Source: Ophiothrix spiculata (lineage: Eukaryota > Echinodermata > Ophiuroidea > Amphilepidida > Ophiotrichidae). From it: a DNA stretch of 64,000 bases. The stretch lies in NCBI GenBank assembly GCA_000969725.1, contig JXSR01S019625.1; one strand, given 5' to 3'. The first letter of the stretch is position 1. Each line of letters starts with the position of its first letter. The position numbers and the translations under genes were made by a program. Shown in pieces: positions 46,014-56,535 of the stretch. The notes beneath the pieces are model-generated. The model had not been told where the DNA came from. It saw only the letters and a list, made by a program, of their open reading frames with translations, and searched no databases.

Positions 46014-46858
46014 CTTGCGTTTGCAGACAGTAAGTTCCCGTACAATCCATACACCCTGGTGGTATCTCTCTAGCCCATACTTGCTGCTGAAGATACTTAA
46101 TGTAGGCGATAGCACCCCTCAATGTTGCGACTTCTTCTCATCCATGGTAAAACACGACGAAGCTTATCAAACCCTTCATTCAGATGGCTAACTCTTTGCC
46201 TTTCTCTTGCATTTGCGACCTGCCGGCGATCACCTAAAGATAAATCGCTGCAATCATCGTCAGCATCCAATGAAGCCGCTTCTTTTGGTTCAGCAACGTT
46301 TGATTGTGTGGCTTTGGCTTTAAGAATGTTACTTTTAATTGCTTTGGTATCTAAAATGTCCTTATTGTCCGATTTTGTTTTCGTTGGTTTGTTACACGAC
46401 ATTTTTCCAGATGTTTTACGATTGGATGATTTAAAGCATCTTTTTCGTAGCAAGTGTCTTGAAAAAGTTAATTTAGTTTGCATAGAATGATGATTCCCGA
46501 CAACCATCTTCAGAGGAATTTCCGCGCTTGGAAATGAAGAAATGGTTCGTTTAATGTAGTCTGACTCAAACTGAGTGGCTTTGTTTCCGCTGCCAAGACA
46601 ACAATCCGACGAGTATGGGACGAAACTTAAGCCAGAATCAACTGATGTATCTTGACAGTCCCAATTACTACTAATATCTCCGTAATCGTGGAAAAGTCCA
46701 GGAATAACATCGTACAATTGACCGACATTATTACCTGGTTCTTTAAATCGGTCCAAATCATGCCCAATGTCGCTATTACATGTCGTAACCACCGTTAACT
46801 GTTGAGCAACTGCATCCGCGGTACAAGAATAGCTTTCTTGCTCGCAATAATGAATCAT
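46014..46858 (-). pseudogene. bHLH transcription factor exon with frame break in the loop
   Basis: The ATG at 46858 opens a 253-codon frame with Ser/Lys-rich N-terminal sequence, then DRRQVANARERQRVSHLNEG and FDKLRRVLPWM: basic region, helix 1 and loop start of a bHLH related to the exon at 7588-8797. After the ATG codon of WM (46139-46141) the frame leaves the family pattern and stops at 46097. In another frame, from 46134, the sequence reads EVATLRGAIAYIKYLQQQVW, an intact helix 2. It continues with AREIPPGCMDC and reaches a good donor (CAAG then GTATGTAAG, 46005-46013). Relative to the paralogue the loop is about 17 bp short. Either this is a broken gene or allele, or a sequencing or assembly error hides an intact one. 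I see no GT-AG intron in the loop. Confidence 0.78.
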
Positions 46859-47880
46859 CGTTTCTTAGCTAATTTTGTTCCATTTACAATGCTATTGAAG
46901 TTAAACAAAACGTAGACATCACATTAAAAAGTAAAACATTTCTGAAATCTTCTTATGAAATTATAGTAATTCTATCTTGACTCTACAAGTCTTTGTTTGC
47001 AATATTGTAAAATTACGCATGCGTGTAATTGATGAGTATAACTTTGCGCATGAAACACAAGTTCAGGCTTATTATTATTCATTTATTTCTTTGATATCGT
47101 GAGATTTTTACTGAGCCAAAATATGCATGCCATACCAATAGTCATTTTTTTTAATTAAACGGTTCTGACATTTTCCTGTCATAATCAAGGTATTTTTGTA
47201 TTCAAAACCAAACAAGTTACTAGTAAATATTTCTCCACAATAGCCATAAAACATCGTCTTTCCATTTTTAAGTCATTAGATTTAACAGATTCACTTAAAT
47301 GTTTTGTTTCACAAAAGTATAACACCCTTTCTTGATTCGTCCCTTTTAAAAAAGTTACACTTTGGTGTGTTTTAATGAAATATAACACATACATCGGAAA
47401 TGAAATCAACATTTTTCAAGTTTTAATGAAGATACCGTATTAATCAACGCCTTGTTTAAGGAAAATATACCATTTGGTTCACAATCCGGATTTCTAAAAT
47501 AATGTACAGTTTGTCTTTATAAAAGGTTGGATAAAGATAAGGCCGGGTTAAAATACTTCTTTATGCTTAACTGTAAACTTTTTATAATCAATTTTATTAT
47601 TCTAATAAATGCCACTTATAAAATAGGGATACCTGAATTCCCAACCCGCATTTCACACATTCCAGAATAGGTTGCTTACAACGCAAAGCTTACAACGTAC
47701 CTGACAATCAACTTTGACGCTAAAGTTTAAGAATGATGAGAAAGCATATCGGTTCTTCAAAGGTAAAAGTAACATTTTCAGAATCATCAGAAAACAACAT
47801 GAATTTAGGGAAAAGATGCCGTTTTATGCTGAAACACACATTTTAATCTATGTATACCACGTCAAGAAACAATATCAACA
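46859..47880. other. Upstream flank of the second bHLH exon, no feature seen
   Basis: AT-rich. May hold 5' leader or promoter sequence for the bHLH gene, but no specific element can be supported. Confidence 0.45.
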
Positions 47881-47885
47881 ACACT

Positions 47886-48214
47886 AGGGGCAAACTACAC
47901 GAGAGCTCGGAATGTACATCCATGTACGTCGATGTACATTCCAGGAGTTGTGATTGTGTCTCCACAATGACGCGCTCAACCATAAGTGGATTCACGATGC
48001 GTATTCAACTGCGCGTATGTGTTTGAGCTTACGCGTTATACGTGCGTGTACTACCAAGTCGCATGTCAACGCGCACGTACACGCAATGTGTAAGGCGCAC
48101 GAACGTATCGAGTCGAATGTACATGAATGTGGATCCCAGGAATCTACATGGATAATAAATAATAAATAGTAAATTGCAGGTGATTACATTCCTAGCTCTC
48201 GTGTAATTTGCCCC
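47886..48214. mobile_element. TIR element with GGGGCAAACTACACGAGAGCT ends
   Basis: Left AGGGGCAAACTACACGAGAG with CTCGGAATGTA; right, reverse-complemented, GGGGCAAATTACACGAGAGC with TAGGAATGTA. ACACT flanks both sides (47881-47885 and 48215-48219), so the target duplication may be 5 bp. The interior is unusually CpG- and ACGT-rich for the window. No credible gene inside. Confidence 0.82.
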
Positions 48215-48511
48215 ACACTGCCTTGTCCTCTTACTTTATAAGTAATTATTCATACACACATTAATATGAATGCTTTATCTGAAATTCTTCAGAACCTTCA
48301 CGGTTTTTTTTAAGAATTCTAATATATTCTATATAGAAACCTACTGATTTTCTGATTTATATCATGCATTTTCATATGTTCTGATATCTGTCAGAAAATA
48401 TTTGATATTTGTGATTTTTAAACTTGGCAAACAAATAACGTGAGGAAACGGCCTGATATTATATTGATTTATAGTACCATTTGTTTTATGAATACAGCTC
48501 AAAATTTGCAT

Positions 48512-49213
48512 ATGTGACCCGCAGCGGCGGCACCGGCATCTTATTTCTTGTGGGTAAACGAGGGCAAGACAGATTTTGGGGCACAATTTTAGAAGAAAAA
48601 AATAACGCGCGTGTAGTGCGCAAATTGTTTTTGGACACATTTGTTTATTTTGGCTAAAAAACGCCTATTTTGGTCTAAAATAATTAAGTTCAACTCAATT
48701 AAGATTTAAACCCATTTTTTCAGGTTAGGCTGCACGTGTGTGTTGGGTATTGGCTAAAAAACGCCTATTTTTGGCTAAAAAATGATATTTAATAGTGAAA
48801 TACGCGCGCGCAAAAATGTGTACATTTTATGTCAAAATGATCAATAAAAAGGGATAATTGAGAGAAATGTGCTTCTGATTTTTTTGCTGTTGGCCAAAAA
48901 AATATTTTTAAACTTTAAAATGACACCTTGCTTTTGGTTATTGGATATTTGATTGCAAAGTTAAATCCAAAATGGTAATAGGCATCAGGCTGATTCGGAA
49001 AAGTATAGTTCTAAGAAAATCAAGTTTAAAGTTTTTATACTGAGTAAAACTTAGATATAGAGGATTTTTATCTTGGTTTTTAACATATTTTTCATGTTGG
49101 AACCTGATGAATACGATAAAAGACGCTTCCAAATGCGATTTTTAAATTTGCGCATGGCCCGTATCATGTATATAATATAATTAAGGTACATATTGGTATG
49201 ACGGGTCACATAT
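48512..49213. mobile_element. Shorter, composite relative of the 13037-14503 transposon
   Basis: The right end TATGACGGGTCACATATG and interior words (TTGGTTATTGGATAT, CTGATTCGGAAAAGTATAG, TTTTATCTTGGTTTTTAACA) match the larger element in reverse orientation. The left end keeps only TATGTGACCCG and then switches to CAGCGGCGGCACCGGC, a possible hAT-type terminus. ACGCGCG-rich sequence and TTGGCTAAAAAACGCCTATT (at 48650 and 48750) follow. The same word recurs at about 51240. Confidence 0.65.
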
Positions 49214-49631
49214 GACAGTTTTCAATAAATCTTTGATATACATGTATATGGTACACTTTGATGTCGTATCACTGTCTTTCATCTAGTACATACATAAACC
49301 AATATCGATGTCAACCAAAGAGACAGTAGGGCTGTTAGTGGCATAGGTTAGATTTCTAAACGAAAGTCTAGTACAATAGAAACTAGACAATTCTAAATTT
49401 AGTCGTGATAGGGACAGATTGTTTGATATTGATTTAATATAATGTATTGCTAAGAAAACTTTATTTAACTTGTTTCCTTGTACGTAAATTCTGAGATATT
49501 CATTTTAGATGAATTATTACAACAACAACAACAAAAAAAGCATGCCTGATGTGTCAGAGATTATACATAGCTTTCGGACTACAAGTCCATCTTCAGTGTG
49601 ATGTTACTACAGTGAGTGTACATGTACATAT
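49214..49631. other. Intergenic, no feature seen
   Basis: No recognised gene. A short ACAACAACAAC run lies near 49520. Confidence 0.5.
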
Positions 49632-49971
49632 CAGGGCCGCACGAAGCAGAGGGGTGGGGGCACTTCCCCGCCTCCCGCCCACCCCCCCCCCCCCCCCCCC
49701 CCACCCCCACCCCCGTCCCCCCGACTTGAACAAGCGGGACGCTGGCGGGACAAATATCAAAATATCGGGACGATATTTTACCACTTCTACTGTCTCGTAA
49801 ATTTTTAGTCAAAATAAGTCAATTTTAGCACAAATATCATGGTTTTATGTCGATTTTTGGCTGAAAATAGCAAACAAACAAATTGACGGTATATACATCG
49901 GGACGAAACATGAATTTCGGGACGGTAAATGTATTTGACCCCCTTGGCTTACATGCCTTCGTACGGCCTTG
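49632..49971. mobile_element. hAT-type element with a C21 run
   Basis: Left end CAGGGCCGCACGAAG; right end, reverse-complemented, CAAGGCCGTACGAAGGC. A perfect 8-bp duplication GTACATAT flanks it (49624-49631 and 49972-49979). A run of 21 C at 49682-49702 starts 50 bp from the left end, and CGGGACG words recur in the interior. Open frames here come from the C run. Confidence 0.9.
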
Positions 49972-50590
49972 GTACATATGAACAACACATTGGTGTTGAG
50001 AAATTATAAGTCTCTGATGCTTTCATTCTAAGATATACAAATGGTGTTTCCTTGTATATAGTTCCATCTACCAACAAAAATGCAAGATTAGAAACGAAAA
50101 AATGTACAAAGATTAAAAGTAATTATTAATTAAACATAAACTGATTTAATCTTTTGTCAACCAACAGGTGATATCTTAATCAGTGCGTCTCGCCGGGGGT
50201 GCGTTTTCATGTGTTTACGCGATACGCATAAATTGAGAAACTGTTTGTAACGTTCCAGGGCACGGTTATCAAATTGCAAAACCTTAGCAATTCATGAATT
50301 CCAACACCAACATTTTTGCTTTAGATTTTGATTAATGTTTTATGGAAAAAAAGATTTTTATCACACTGGATATATATATTTAGTCTTAAGAAAGATTTTC
50401 GTTGCTGAAAGTGATTGAAAACATGTTTCAGGATTGTTCGCATGAATCGACAACAGAGAATTCTCACAACAAGATAGGCACAATATACGCAGATCATTTG
50501 CTGATTCTTTTTGCACGAAAAATGAAAAAGTAACTGAGGTATAAACATGATAAATTAAACAGGTTGAATATGATTGTGTAGATATCGTAA

Positions 50591-50870
50591 AGGCCGAACC
50601 ATAGTAGGCGTCCAAACAAACTTTTTCCTACCAAACATTTGGCCGTGACGTCACCAAATATTTGCCATCGAATTTAAAGTATGAACGGTTAACAAATATT
50701 TGGTCCAATGTAAATTGCAATTCAATAACATGCGCAATCTACGGGGGAAATTTTATTTGGTCTCAACTCGGTGTTGAAGTTGTTTTGGTTGGAGTCACTC
50801 GTCATTTTGACGGCACGACCAAATGTTTGGTAGCGAAAAGTTTGTTTGGAGGCCAACTATGTTTTGGCTC
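50591..50870. mobile_element. TAA-flanked MITE with 57-bp TIR
   Basis: The left arm reads AGGCCGAACCATAGTAGGCG then TCCAAACAAACTTTTTCCTA then CCAAACATTTGGCCGTG. The right arm is its imperfect reverse complement. TAA flanks both ends (50588-50590 and 50871-50873), as in Harbinger-like elements. The left arm contains GTGACGTCAC. Not coding. Confidence 0.85.
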
Positions 50871-51100
50871 TAACGCTAAATTGATCATTGATTTAATAAT
50901 TGGTTGGAGCTACAGTATCTCACGAGGCGAAACCGTGTGAGTTTGACAACTATATTGGACAACTACAAATACTACTCACGACGATTTGAAATTCCAATAT
51001 ATCTATTGACCTTATTCAACAGTTTACAAATAGCCGAGGTCACGCCAATCATTAGCACAGCACATCAGAGCACATGTACTCAACATGTACTTAATGTCGT

Positions 51101-51300
51101 CAGGGGCGTAACCAGCTTTGACCGTCCGGGGGGGGGGGCAAGACTCAAGAGGCTTCCCGATTTTTGTATATGCTTGAAAAAAAATTCAAAGCGCGCGTAG
51201 CTCGCGCGCAAAAAATATTTGGACAAATTTGTTTATTTTAGCTAAAAAACGCCTATTTTTGGATGAAATAATGGTTTCATCCAAATCCCGAATTAAAATA
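51101..51300. mobile_element. hAT-like left end with a G11 run, right end not found
   Basis: CAGGGGCGTAACCAGCTTTG then ACCGTCC and G11 (51128-51138), then CAAGACTCAAGA, is the reverse complement of the truncated element at 43973-44061. It continues into GCGCGCGTAGCTCGCGCGC and GCTAAAAAACGCCTATTTTT, words also in 48600-48800. No matching right TIR followed by the flank AATGTCGT was found. Confidence 0.6.
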
Positions 51301-51835
51301 CCAGAAAAGGCAAAATATTGTGGATTGTCGTACAATTTTTAGTAGGCATCTGTGGTATTTTGGGCATTGTGTAAAACGCCAGTCAAAAGCCTCTAAAAAT
51401 CAACGTTTCAGCTTATTCGATCATGTTAATTTACAGTTTTTTACCTGTCCTATTAAATGAATCATGCTCGTCGAAATTTATATTACACACTTCGTGATAC
51501 GCAGAGCGTAATGTATGATATTATAATATCCGTAAATAATATTAGTAACTGGCTGTTTTAAGGCGTAGGCCCTATTTGACGCGTGATGTACATTAATCAC
51601 TCATGTTTTATTTTTCAATATTATTGGACAAGTATTGAATATGACGTCGCATACTACCCCTCTACTCTACATCCGATGCGTTCTCGTATTTTAATCCGAC
51701 GTTTGAGCGCGTAGACCCGCCATGTTTGAATCCCTAATTAAACTCGGATATTATTGTTTGATGCATTATACCACGTTTGCGTCCAGTTAAAGAATCATAT
51801 CACAGAGTAACAGAGATGACACTAAGCTCAAAACA

Positions 51836-52027
51836 TGGCCCCAATAGCGTAACGTGTAACGTAATATGTGGACAAAAACGAGGTCGCATTTTGAAGAATC
51901 TTGTACCCGATTAAGTGTAATACAGGAAGGACGATGTCAGGATTTATCGATATTTAAGTTGGATAAATCATTATGTGACCTCGTTGTTGTTCACATATTA
52001 TGTTACACGTTACGTTAATTGGTGCCA
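51836..52027. mobile_element. Foldback element with about 50-bp arms
   Basis: The left arm TGGCCCCAATAGCGTAACGT then GTAACGTAATATGTGGACAA then AAACGAGGTCGCA pairs with the right arm TGTGACCTCGTTGTTGTTCA then CATATTATGTTACACGTTAC then GTTAATTGGTGCCA. The total length of about 190 bp leaves only a short loop. Confidence 0.8.
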
Positions 52028-52043
52028 CTGATCACGTGATCAG
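52028..52043. promoter_or_regulatory. 16-bp palindrome containing an E-box CACGTG
   Basis: CTGATCACGTGATCAG is a perfect 16-bp palindrome centred on CACGTG, the preferred site of bHLH-zipper factors. It directly abuts the foldback element and lies about 0.4 kb beyond the 3' end of the otopetrin gene. Function is unproven. Confidence 0.35.
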
Positions 52044-52451
52044 GCAAGAAACGTTAACCAGCGACTATTGAGAAATAGTAATCAAATGAGCTATGAAGTA
52101 TATGGGGATAAAGTGTCAGGGGCCTGGTCATATCAGAAACAGGTATTCCTGGTTCCAATGTTTTTCAATATGACAAATAATACATAATACAATAAATGGT
52201 TGATGGGTTGTTTTAGCTTAGCAGTTATACTTTTGTCTGCAACCACTGTCCTTACGTAGGACCAACCAAAGGTTTCTCATAACCTTTCACACCAAAGATC
52301 TGAATTTCACGATATATAATATTGTTCAAAATGAGAAAATACACAATATGCTATTATAATTCTTTGTTAAGAACAAGTTTCTCTCTCAAAAAAATCCATA
52401 CAATGCCTTTGTTTTATCACTCATTGTAGTTTATGTTCCATTAATCTGACT

Positions 52452-54281
52452 TCATCCAATACTTTCATAGCACTTAACATACTTAAGTACTTCGTACGTC
52501 GTGATCGAAGAGTGGAATCTGAAAAGAGACACCAATGGAAACAACGTGATGAGAACGACTCGTACTACCTCCTCCCCGTACCACATGCCATCGATAGGAG
52601 CAAGTTCCCTTATGTCCTGCTCAGAATTCAGCCCTCGAACAAAACCGATCAAAAACCACTCAGCTATGTTGACGATCATTAGATGAATCAAGCAGGGGAT
52701 GAATTTAGCGTCAATCTTTCTAAACTCATGTGTCTGCACAACTATTATGATGAACTTTGTCTGCATCCAACCTTGGATCAAGAGAAATATTGATGGAAAT
52801 ATGTTCGCAATCGCGAGGCTTGTTTCTTTATTCATCATACCTACAGCCGCTATAATATGCAATATCTCAATCAAAAATGTCCATAATGCAGTAAATAGAA
52901 GTAGATAATCACTGCTGCTGAACCGTCGGACATTGAAGGTCGATGAGGGTGTTTTGTAAAGACAATAAAAAATCCAACAGGTACTTGGCATGAAGAACAT
53001 CACAACGAGATACAATTCGATACATTCACGCGTCTTTGAGGACGTGGTTTTCACGATGAACTTTTCGTGGTTAAGAATTGAACCATGAACTATTGCGTAG
53101 AATACGACAGACAACAGAGTAGAAAACACGACAAAGCGATGTTGCCGCATAATAGTAAAGATATGCATGAATGACGGCTGCGGATGATTTTGTATATTAC
53201 AGCTAGAGTGATGATAAAGTTCTTGTTGATCACTTGGATAGTAATCATGTTCTTCTTCATGGTCCACATCATTCAAGCGATTTTCAGCCAGCCTAGATGT
53301 ATGGTATATTTTCCCTCTGTTCAATGTGTTTGTATCGGTATCACAGTTTGGTACATCCCCACCTATGTCATCTTCTACACAATATCCTGGTTGATTTATC
53401 TCACCTGTCATATGTTGTAGTTCCGATGCAGCATTCTCTGGGACACGAGCCCAAATTTGGAATAATGTACCCGTTGCAACTGTGAGGGACTCTACGAGAA
53501 ACGGCTCAACATAACTTAAGAATTCGTCTTGAAATTCAATAGTTGCCGATCCATTAATTCTACATGCATATCTAATATTTGGAAATTTCACTCTTTCCAA
53601 AGGCTTCATAAAACAAGCAATCCACGCCCACAAGTTAAGACCTATTGCAGCTGCAAATACATAGTTTAAAAAGTCAAGATGTTTGAAAATTGCCTTGGCG
53701 TAAATACGAAAGAATTTTATCTGAAGGATGACGATTGCTAATCCGATGAGAAAAACTAATGAATCCAATATGTATTCCACTGTTCGGAGGCTATATGGAA
53801 CACTGCCAATGCAATACATCTGAATAAGAGCTTGAACCAAGAAGTCGACGGCTGCTCCTGTGCCAAGGATTGTAAATGATACTCCAGGACTCACTGCGTG
53901 ACAGCTATGGTCGTAAGACTTCCAATCATTTGATGTCTGTGGAATCAGGAAATCAGATAACACTGAAAGTCGTTCAAGCTTTTGCATACCTGTATTCACG
54001 CATCCGCTACAATTACACCAACGGACAATGCCTCGCTTTTCAAACCGTCTCTTACTGACAACCACCCACAGATACAAAGCAAACATAAATATACAGTATA
54101 TCAATGTAACAGCTTTAGATGGAATGTTACTTTCATCAGTGTATTTACTAAATGTCTGCGTTACAGCAATGGCCAATCCGATTCCTAAAAGAAGGCATAG
54201 CAGAAGTACGGAGTCAATGTAACTACTACGGTAACTGTTTTTGTTATGCCGAACCCTTGGCGTCGATATAACAGATTCCAT
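52452..54281 (-). CDS. Otopetrin-family proton channel (609 aa, single exon)
   Basis: Otopetrins are plasma-membrane proton-selective channels active at low extracellular pH; vertebrate members serve sour sensing and otoconia formation. The protein starts with an ATG at 54281 and ends at TGA 52452. It has about twelve hydrophobic spans in two halves. N-half spans include LLLCLLLGIGLAIAVTQTF (~25-44), VTLIYCIFMFALYLWVVV (~58-75), GAAVDFLVQALIQMYCIG, and a sixth span ending VATGTLFQIW. A polar, acidic linker follows, and then the C-half (VVFSTLLSVVFYAIVHGSIL onwards) ends with FPLVSLFRFHSSITTYEVL. The RFHS motif before the last span is characteristic of the family. Length fits known members. 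No intron breaks the coding region. The SLC18-like gene lies 2.3 kb upstream on the same strand, with a LINE between them; co-regulation is not implied. Confidence 0.93.
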   Translation of the reverse strand: MESVISTPRVRHNKNSYRSSYIDSVLLLCLLLGIGLAIAVTQTFSKYTDESNIPSKAVTLIYCIFMFALYLWVVVSKRRFEKRGIVRWCNCSGCVNTGMQKLERLSVLSDFLIPQTSNDWKSYDHSCHAVSPGVSFTILGTGAAVDFLVQALIQMYCIGSVPYSLRTVEYILDSLVFLIGLAIVILQIKFFRIYAKAIFKHLDFLNYVFAAAIGLNLWAWIACFMKPLERVKFPNIRYACRINGSATIEFQDEFLSYVEPFLVESLTVATGTLFQIWARVPENAASELQHMTGEINQPGYCVEDDIGGDVPNCDTDTNTLNRGKIYHTSRLAENRLNDVDHEEEHDYYPSDQQELYHHSSCNIQNHPQPSFMHIFTIMRQHRFVVFSTLLSVVFYAIVHGSILNHEKFIVKTTSSKTRECIELYLVVMFFMPSTCWIFYCLYKTPSSTFNVRRFSSSDYLLLFTALWTFLIEILHIIAAVGMMNKETSLAIANIFPSIFLLIQGWMQTKFIIIVVQTHEFRKIDAKFIPCLIHLMIVNIAEWFLIGFVRGLNSEQDIRELAPIDGMWYGEEVVRVVLITLFPLVSLFRFHSSITTYEVLKYVKCYESIG

Positions 54282-54599
54282 CTTAACGGATTGTTATACA
54301 CCTATGTTATACAAGAGCATATTACCTTCAAATAGAAAATTGGAAAGTTTACTGCTTCCTGTTTCTCTTACTGGGTTGAATACCTAAAGATAAGTAACCT
54401 ATCTAGAAACCAGAACTGAAAGTAAATGGTATACTATAGTATATTTATATTAAAAGAATCCACGTTAGTGACACTATTACAAAACCATAACAGGAAATAT
54501 GTTAGATGATTGACAGTAAAATTTATTAATGCAAATCTGGATTGTTGTTTTGTAATCAAACGGGGCTGGAAATCTGAAAGTCGTCAAAATAGTAACATT

Positions 54600-55560
54600 T
54601 CAAATTATTATCATTATTACAAAGCATTTATAAAGCGCTCTATATATACAGCGCTGAAAACATTTACATGAAAAAACAACTAAAAGAACCCAGAAAATTA
54701 TACAAAAGAGGTGAGTTTTATGTGCACGTCTGAAAGCAGGTAACGATACAGACTCTCTCAAAGTAGAGGGAAGCTTATTGCACTATTTGGCAGCAGCAAC
54801 ATGAAAGGATGAATCCCCAGCTCGTTTATGGAACGTACAGCTGGGTGGAATCCAGTTCAGTGGCGTAGCCAGGGGTGGGCAAGATCGGCGAAATGCCCAC
54901 ATCGGAAATTTTTTGGAGAAATTTTGAAGACCTGGGAGAAAAATAAAGGGGGCAGGAAATTGCCGTTTTTCCATAAAATTACGACAATTAAAGCTGAAAA
55001 TTGCTAAAAATTAGGTTGAAAACTTCCTAAAGCACAATATTTGGCGGGTTTTATTGAAAAACCCAGCCGAGTCGGCCCCTTGGAACCCCTGTAAAGTCGC
55101 TCGATAAAATCCATTGGAGAAATCTTGGGTGAGAAAGGCCTGGCTACGCCACTGGTGGAATCTGATGAAAATCTGAGACGTCGACTGCATTCAGACGTGT
55201 TCTTATCGCTCAGCTAAGTTCGATGGTGCAATGCTGTTAATGCACTTGTACACATAAAGAACAATTTTGAAATAGATCCTATCTTTGACGGGTAGCCAAT
55301 GGAGGGTTGCAAGCAGGACTGCCGAGCGAGTGTCCCGTCCACAAAGCCAGGCAGCTTTGGTCTGAAGTCACTGCCATCGCATAACATCTTTCGAGCACAC
55401 ATTATACAAGAACGAATTGGCATAGTCAATGCTGGACAGAACAAGCGCTCGGACAGCATTGTGGCAGGCCTCCTATGTACATTGTGTATTGAAACGTCGG
55501 ATGCGACATAAATATCTGATATGAAAGTTAACAGTTTTGCAGATGTTACCAACGTGCGTG
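54600..55560 (-). mobile_element. CR1/L2-like LINE, 3' fragment of the reverse transcriptase
   Basis: On the minus strand, short in-frame pieces read VLSSIDYANSFLYNV, LHWLPVKDRI followed by YFKIVLYVYKC, and FHVAAAK-stop-CNKLPSTLRESV followed by SLPAFRRAHKTHLF. These are the C-terminal signatures of CR1/L2-type polymerases. A stop replaces the usual Trp of WNKLP, and frames shift between pieces, so it is dead. The 3' end has AGAGCGCTTTATAAATGC and an ATAATA-rich tail near 54600. A hAT element splits it at 54853-55154. The 112-codon frame here is a shadow in the wrong frame. Confidence 0.85.
54853..55154. mobile_element. hAT-type element inserted in the LINE fragment
   Basis: Left end CAGTTCAGTGGCGTAGCCAG (the first CAGTT looks like an extra partial repeat of CAGTGG); right end CTGGCTACGCCACTG. 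The 8-bp duplication GTGGAATC flanks it perfectly (54845-54852 and 55155-55162). Removing it restores LINE reading from CAGATTTTCATCA into GATTCCACCCAGCTG. It spans 302 bp without a transposase. Confidence 0.9.
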
Positions 55561-56535
55561 GACATAGTTAAAGAGGAACATCAATTTTTTTGACACACAA
55601 AGAAGGTGAAATGGTAACTTCTCAAAAGCTCAGATGTATTTCACCCAGTCTTTAGAGCTCTATTACTGCCCGTGACGCAATTTAACTCCGTTTTGTCCTG
55701 GTTTAATCAGATAAAATTCTTGGGGTGTTGACTTAACCGCCAGATCATTAAGGAGATATTTAAGCTATTTCTGAAAAAAATAACACCAATTTCACATTAA
55801 CGAGTATGCTGTATGTACGTAATATAAGTGATAAGCGTCAAGGTAATTTTAAGTTTAGTTTCAATTGTTTGCCGTTGCAATTGTTATGTAACTAAGTTCA
55901 TATCCATCGTCGCCTGTGGAAAAGTAACCCTTATCAGATCCCCTCTCCTTTTTTTTCTTAATATTAACGTAGATATCCGTACATACGTATCAGTGCAAAA
56001 TTTTGTTTGTAGCCTTTATGACGAACTTTAAGGGCAGCCCCGGGCCGGGCGGTTTTCGTCTCCTTGTTTCCTTGGGCAAAAAACTTTACTCTACTTGCTC
56101 CGTGGTCGGACAGTGACGTACACTGGGTCCCCTGTACGCATAGACTCCTTCATGGGGTATGCATGTTGATTGATTGATCACGTAACATCACGTTGACATG
56201 GACTCTGCCGTTTTACCTCGATAAAGGCATATTTTACAACAATGCTCCACAATTGGTGTACCTTTCTACATGGAAGTTTATGTTTTGAAAATAGCAGAGT
56301 TCAACTCGCAAATCGTTATTCGACGTGTTATGTCAACATAGAGTGGCTCACACCCCATTAGGGATATTAATCAAAGGTTTTCATCACATTTTGTTATAGA
56401 GAATCTATGTCAGAAAATCCATTACATTGTGAAACTCAAAATCCCTGGGCAAAGGCGGGATTATTTATCATTCATCTGAGTATACGGTATTCCTTTATAA
56501 CGTATTGCATACATGCCTGAGTAAAGGCGGGATAA
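55561..56535. other. 3' flank of the SLC18-like gene, no feature seen
   Basis: Presumably includes its 3' UTR (minus strand, below 56536). No definite polyadenylation signal or other gene could be assigned. Confidence 0.45.

Noticed and set aside
46122-46490. 122-codon plus-strand open frame
   Set aside because: Antisense to the second bHLH exon, with no domain of its own.
49549-49812. Proline- or glycine-rich small proteins
   Set aside because: Produced by the C21 run in a hAT element.
55214-55552. 112-codon minus-strand frame as a gene
   Set aside because: Wrong frame over the LINE polymerase fragment; the LHWLPVKDRI signature lies in another frame.
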